Shown here piece after piece: positions 20,798-21,919 of a stretch of DNA of 21,919 nt. The notes under the pieces were generated by a model. That model saw nothing but the letters and a program-made list of their open reading frames with translations, ran no database searches and was not told the DNA's origin. Every line of letters starts with the position of its first letter. Positions within the stretch are counted from its first letter, which is position 1. The DNA comes from a virus, in the IMG/VR virus record IMGVR_UViG_3300051212_000340, positions 1-21,919 of that record; one strand, given 5' to 3'. Made by a program: the position numbers and the translations under genes.

Positions 20798-21525
20798 TTT
20801 GTTTGTGCTGGTAATATGTAGTCATATCCTGCTAGACCACTGTTTACAGTAATCATCATAGCACCTTGATCACTGATTTTCATAACTTTGTCACCGTCTA
20901 AGTTTAGAATACTCATAACTTGTGTAACAGGCCAGCTCCACATCTGTTTTAGTTTGCCTTTAACGCCTGCTTCAAATACAAAACTTCCTGCGTGTGTATT
21001 AGCGTCGCCAAAGTAAAATACTAGATTACCGCCGTCTGTTTTTACTTGAAACACACTTTCTTCGTTATGTGCTTGTGCTTGTAATTTTAGTCTAGCAATA
21101 GCAGCCATGCTAGGTTCGAATTCTATTTCCCACTGTGCGCCTTTAAACTTTACACTTTTTAATTTTTCATTAACAATCTGTTGATTCATAAATCTGTAAT
21201 CATTAACAAAGTCTCCTGTGGAATTTTCAAAATGTAAATTTACAGGAATAGTTTCACCGTTGCGTTCTGCTGTAACCACTTCAATCTTGGCATTTTCTTT
21301 GTATTCTGGATTGCGTAAGTGTAAATTTAGTTTATCTAAATTAGGCATGCCAAAAGTACCATTGAATTCTGCTACAGGACTATTAGTCTTAGCATTGATA
21401 ATTACACTGCGATCTTCGGCCATAGATTCGATCAATGTTTCTGCTTCTGTGCCAGTAATTTTTACCAAAGGAATAATTCCCAGGCTGTGTGTGTGCGATA
21501 CAATATCAGTTAAAATGTCTTTCAT
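20794..21525 (-). CDS. 45: Sliding clamp, T4 gp45-like
   Basis: The 243-residue protein fits a T4-type DNA polymerase processivity clamp (gp45, 228 residues). It has two similar beta-alpha domains, the second containing FEPSMAAIARLKLQAQA, then a strand-rich part, and the end DKVMKISDQGAMMITVNSGL then YDYILPAQ that matches the closing strands of phage clamps. It encircles DNA as a trimer and holds the polymerase, and in T4 also couples late transcription. The DNA polymerase gene ends 27 bases upstream, with an AGGAG site before ATG, giving a polymerase-clamp order. Identification rests on position and recalled family pattern, not on a strict motif. Confidence 0.75.
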   Translation of the reverse strand: MKDILTDIVSHTHSLGIIPLVKITGTEAETLIESMAEDRSVIINAKTNSPVAEFNGTFGMPNLDKLNLHLRNPEYKENAKIEVVTAERNGETIPVNLHFENSTGDFVNDYRFMNQQIVNEKLKSVKFKGAQWEIEFEPSMAAIARLKLQAQAHNEESVFQVKTDGGNLVFYFGDANTHAGSFVFEAGVKGKLKQMWSWPVTQVMSILNLDGDKVMKISDQGAMMITVNSGLAGYDYILPAQTK

Positions 21526-21552
21526 TTGCTTTCTCCTTGTGTTTATTTAGAC

Positions 21553-21919
21553 CTAGAAGTCAAAAAGACTGTTAAAAGTGTTTTTTTCTTCTGTGCTACT
21601 GATGTTCCAATTTAATACACCGATTAAATTTTCCAACTTCTTATCAATAATTGTAGCTTCCATTTCAGCATGATCAAAAGGCAAGTCCTTAAACCATTGC
21701 GGTAGACGTAGTTCATCTACAGGATAGGCTACACTGTTGTACTCTAAAGGATTATCTTTTAGTTTACAAACAATTACTTTCATACCATCTACTACGTTCA
21801 TAGAATATTTGTCATTCATCATTCTTTTCAAAGTATTCCAATTTATACTGGCACGTACATGTCCTGGCAGATTGGCTTTACCTTGTCGTTTTTCTTTAGC
21901 TTCATATTCAGTAATATTA
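21553..21919 (-). CDS. 43: DNA polymerase (T4 gp43-like, family B), C-terminal end
   Basis: The frame is open from the right window edge to TAG at 21553, giving 121 residues of a protein whose start lies outside. The visible part (LPGHVRASINWN, then VVDGMKVIVCKLKDNPLEYN, then a run to the end NTFNSLFDF) corresponds to the thumb and tail of T4/RB69 gp43. The latter has HVRG, a DG-K-V strand, an N-P turn, and ends in LFDMFDF. The final hydrophobic tail is the clamp-binding peptide. It is the replicative polymerase; catalytic residues are not in the window. An internal TTG at 21831 is not the true start. This is the only gene here that ends in TAG. Confidence 0.85.
   Translation of the reverse strand, partial: NITEYEAKEKRQGKANLPGHVRASINWNTLKRMMNDKYSMNVVDGMKVIVCKLKDNPLEYNSVAYPVDELRLPQWFKDLPFDHAEMEATIIDKKLENLIGVLNWNISSTEEKNTFNSLFDF

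Noticed and set aside
21553-21831. A separate 92-residue protein starting at TTG 21831
   Set aside because: The frame stays open to the window edge and the upstream residues (HVR motif) continue the match to T4-type DNA polymerase, so it is a fragment of that gene.

Overview
The window looks like a segment of a marine T4-like myovirus, of the cyanophage/pelagiphage type. The evidence is the right edge, which carries the C-terminal end of a T4 gp43-type family B DNA polymerase followed at once by a gp45-type sliding clamp. It is also supported by a T4 RNase H-like 5'-3' exonuclease, thyX, a 2OG-Fe(II) oxygenase, a MoxR-type ATPase with a VWA/metallopeptidase partner, and many small proteins of the kind seen in marine T4-like phages. 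The DNA is AT-rich and all 40 genes lie on the minus strand, so transcription runs from high to low coordinates. The genes are packed tightly. Most junctions are ATGA, GTGA, TTGA or TAATG overlaps, and the largest gap between genes is about 105 bases (5356-5460). No tRNA, insertion sequence, CRISPR array or gene-free stretch over 300 bases was found. The host is not fixed by the sequence; no photosynthesis gene is present here.

Layout in transcription order, from the right. (1) 21919-16126: DNA polymerase end, sliding clamp, a DUF2061 membrane protein, a Gly/Pro-rich protein, a 563-residue DpdA/TGT-like base-exchange enzyme, a protein with a ribbon-helix-helix-like C terminus, a Gfo/Idh/MocA oxidoreductase and a zinc-type alcohol dehydrogenase. 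(2) 16238-13866: a perfect consensus sigma70-type promoter inside the end of the dehydrogenase gene, a conserved unknown protein, a degenerate QueD-like protein, a 74-codon gene broken by an in-frame TAG, and a GT-B glycosyltransferase. (3) 13912-10669: small unknown proteins, a xanthine/guanine-type phosphoribosyltransferase, a HIT protein and a short UDP-glucose dehydrogenase-like enzyme. (4) 10683-5461: promoter and folE, three tiny genes, queE, a coiled-coil protein, the exonuclease and more small unknown proteins. (5) 5445-1: MoxR ATPase and VWA/metallopeptidase, each with its own perfect promoter, then small proteins, thyX, the oxygenase, and the N-terminus of a DegT-type aminotransferase that runs off the left edge.

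The most interesting theme is a 7-deazaguanine DNA modification pathway spread over 8-20 kb. FolE would start the pathway from GTP, a QueD-like T-fold protein and QueE would lead to 7-carboxy-7-deazaguanine (CDG), and the DpdA-like enzyme would swap the base into DNA. QueC, the PP-loop enzyme that makes preQ0, is not in the window. The QueD-like protein has lost the Cys and His expected of QueD, and QueE has its third cluster cysteine displaced by an insertion. An unknown protein is coupled to the QueD-like gene behind a dedicated promoter. The final modified base therefore cannot be assumed to be preQ0 or archaeosine and could be CDG-derived or new.
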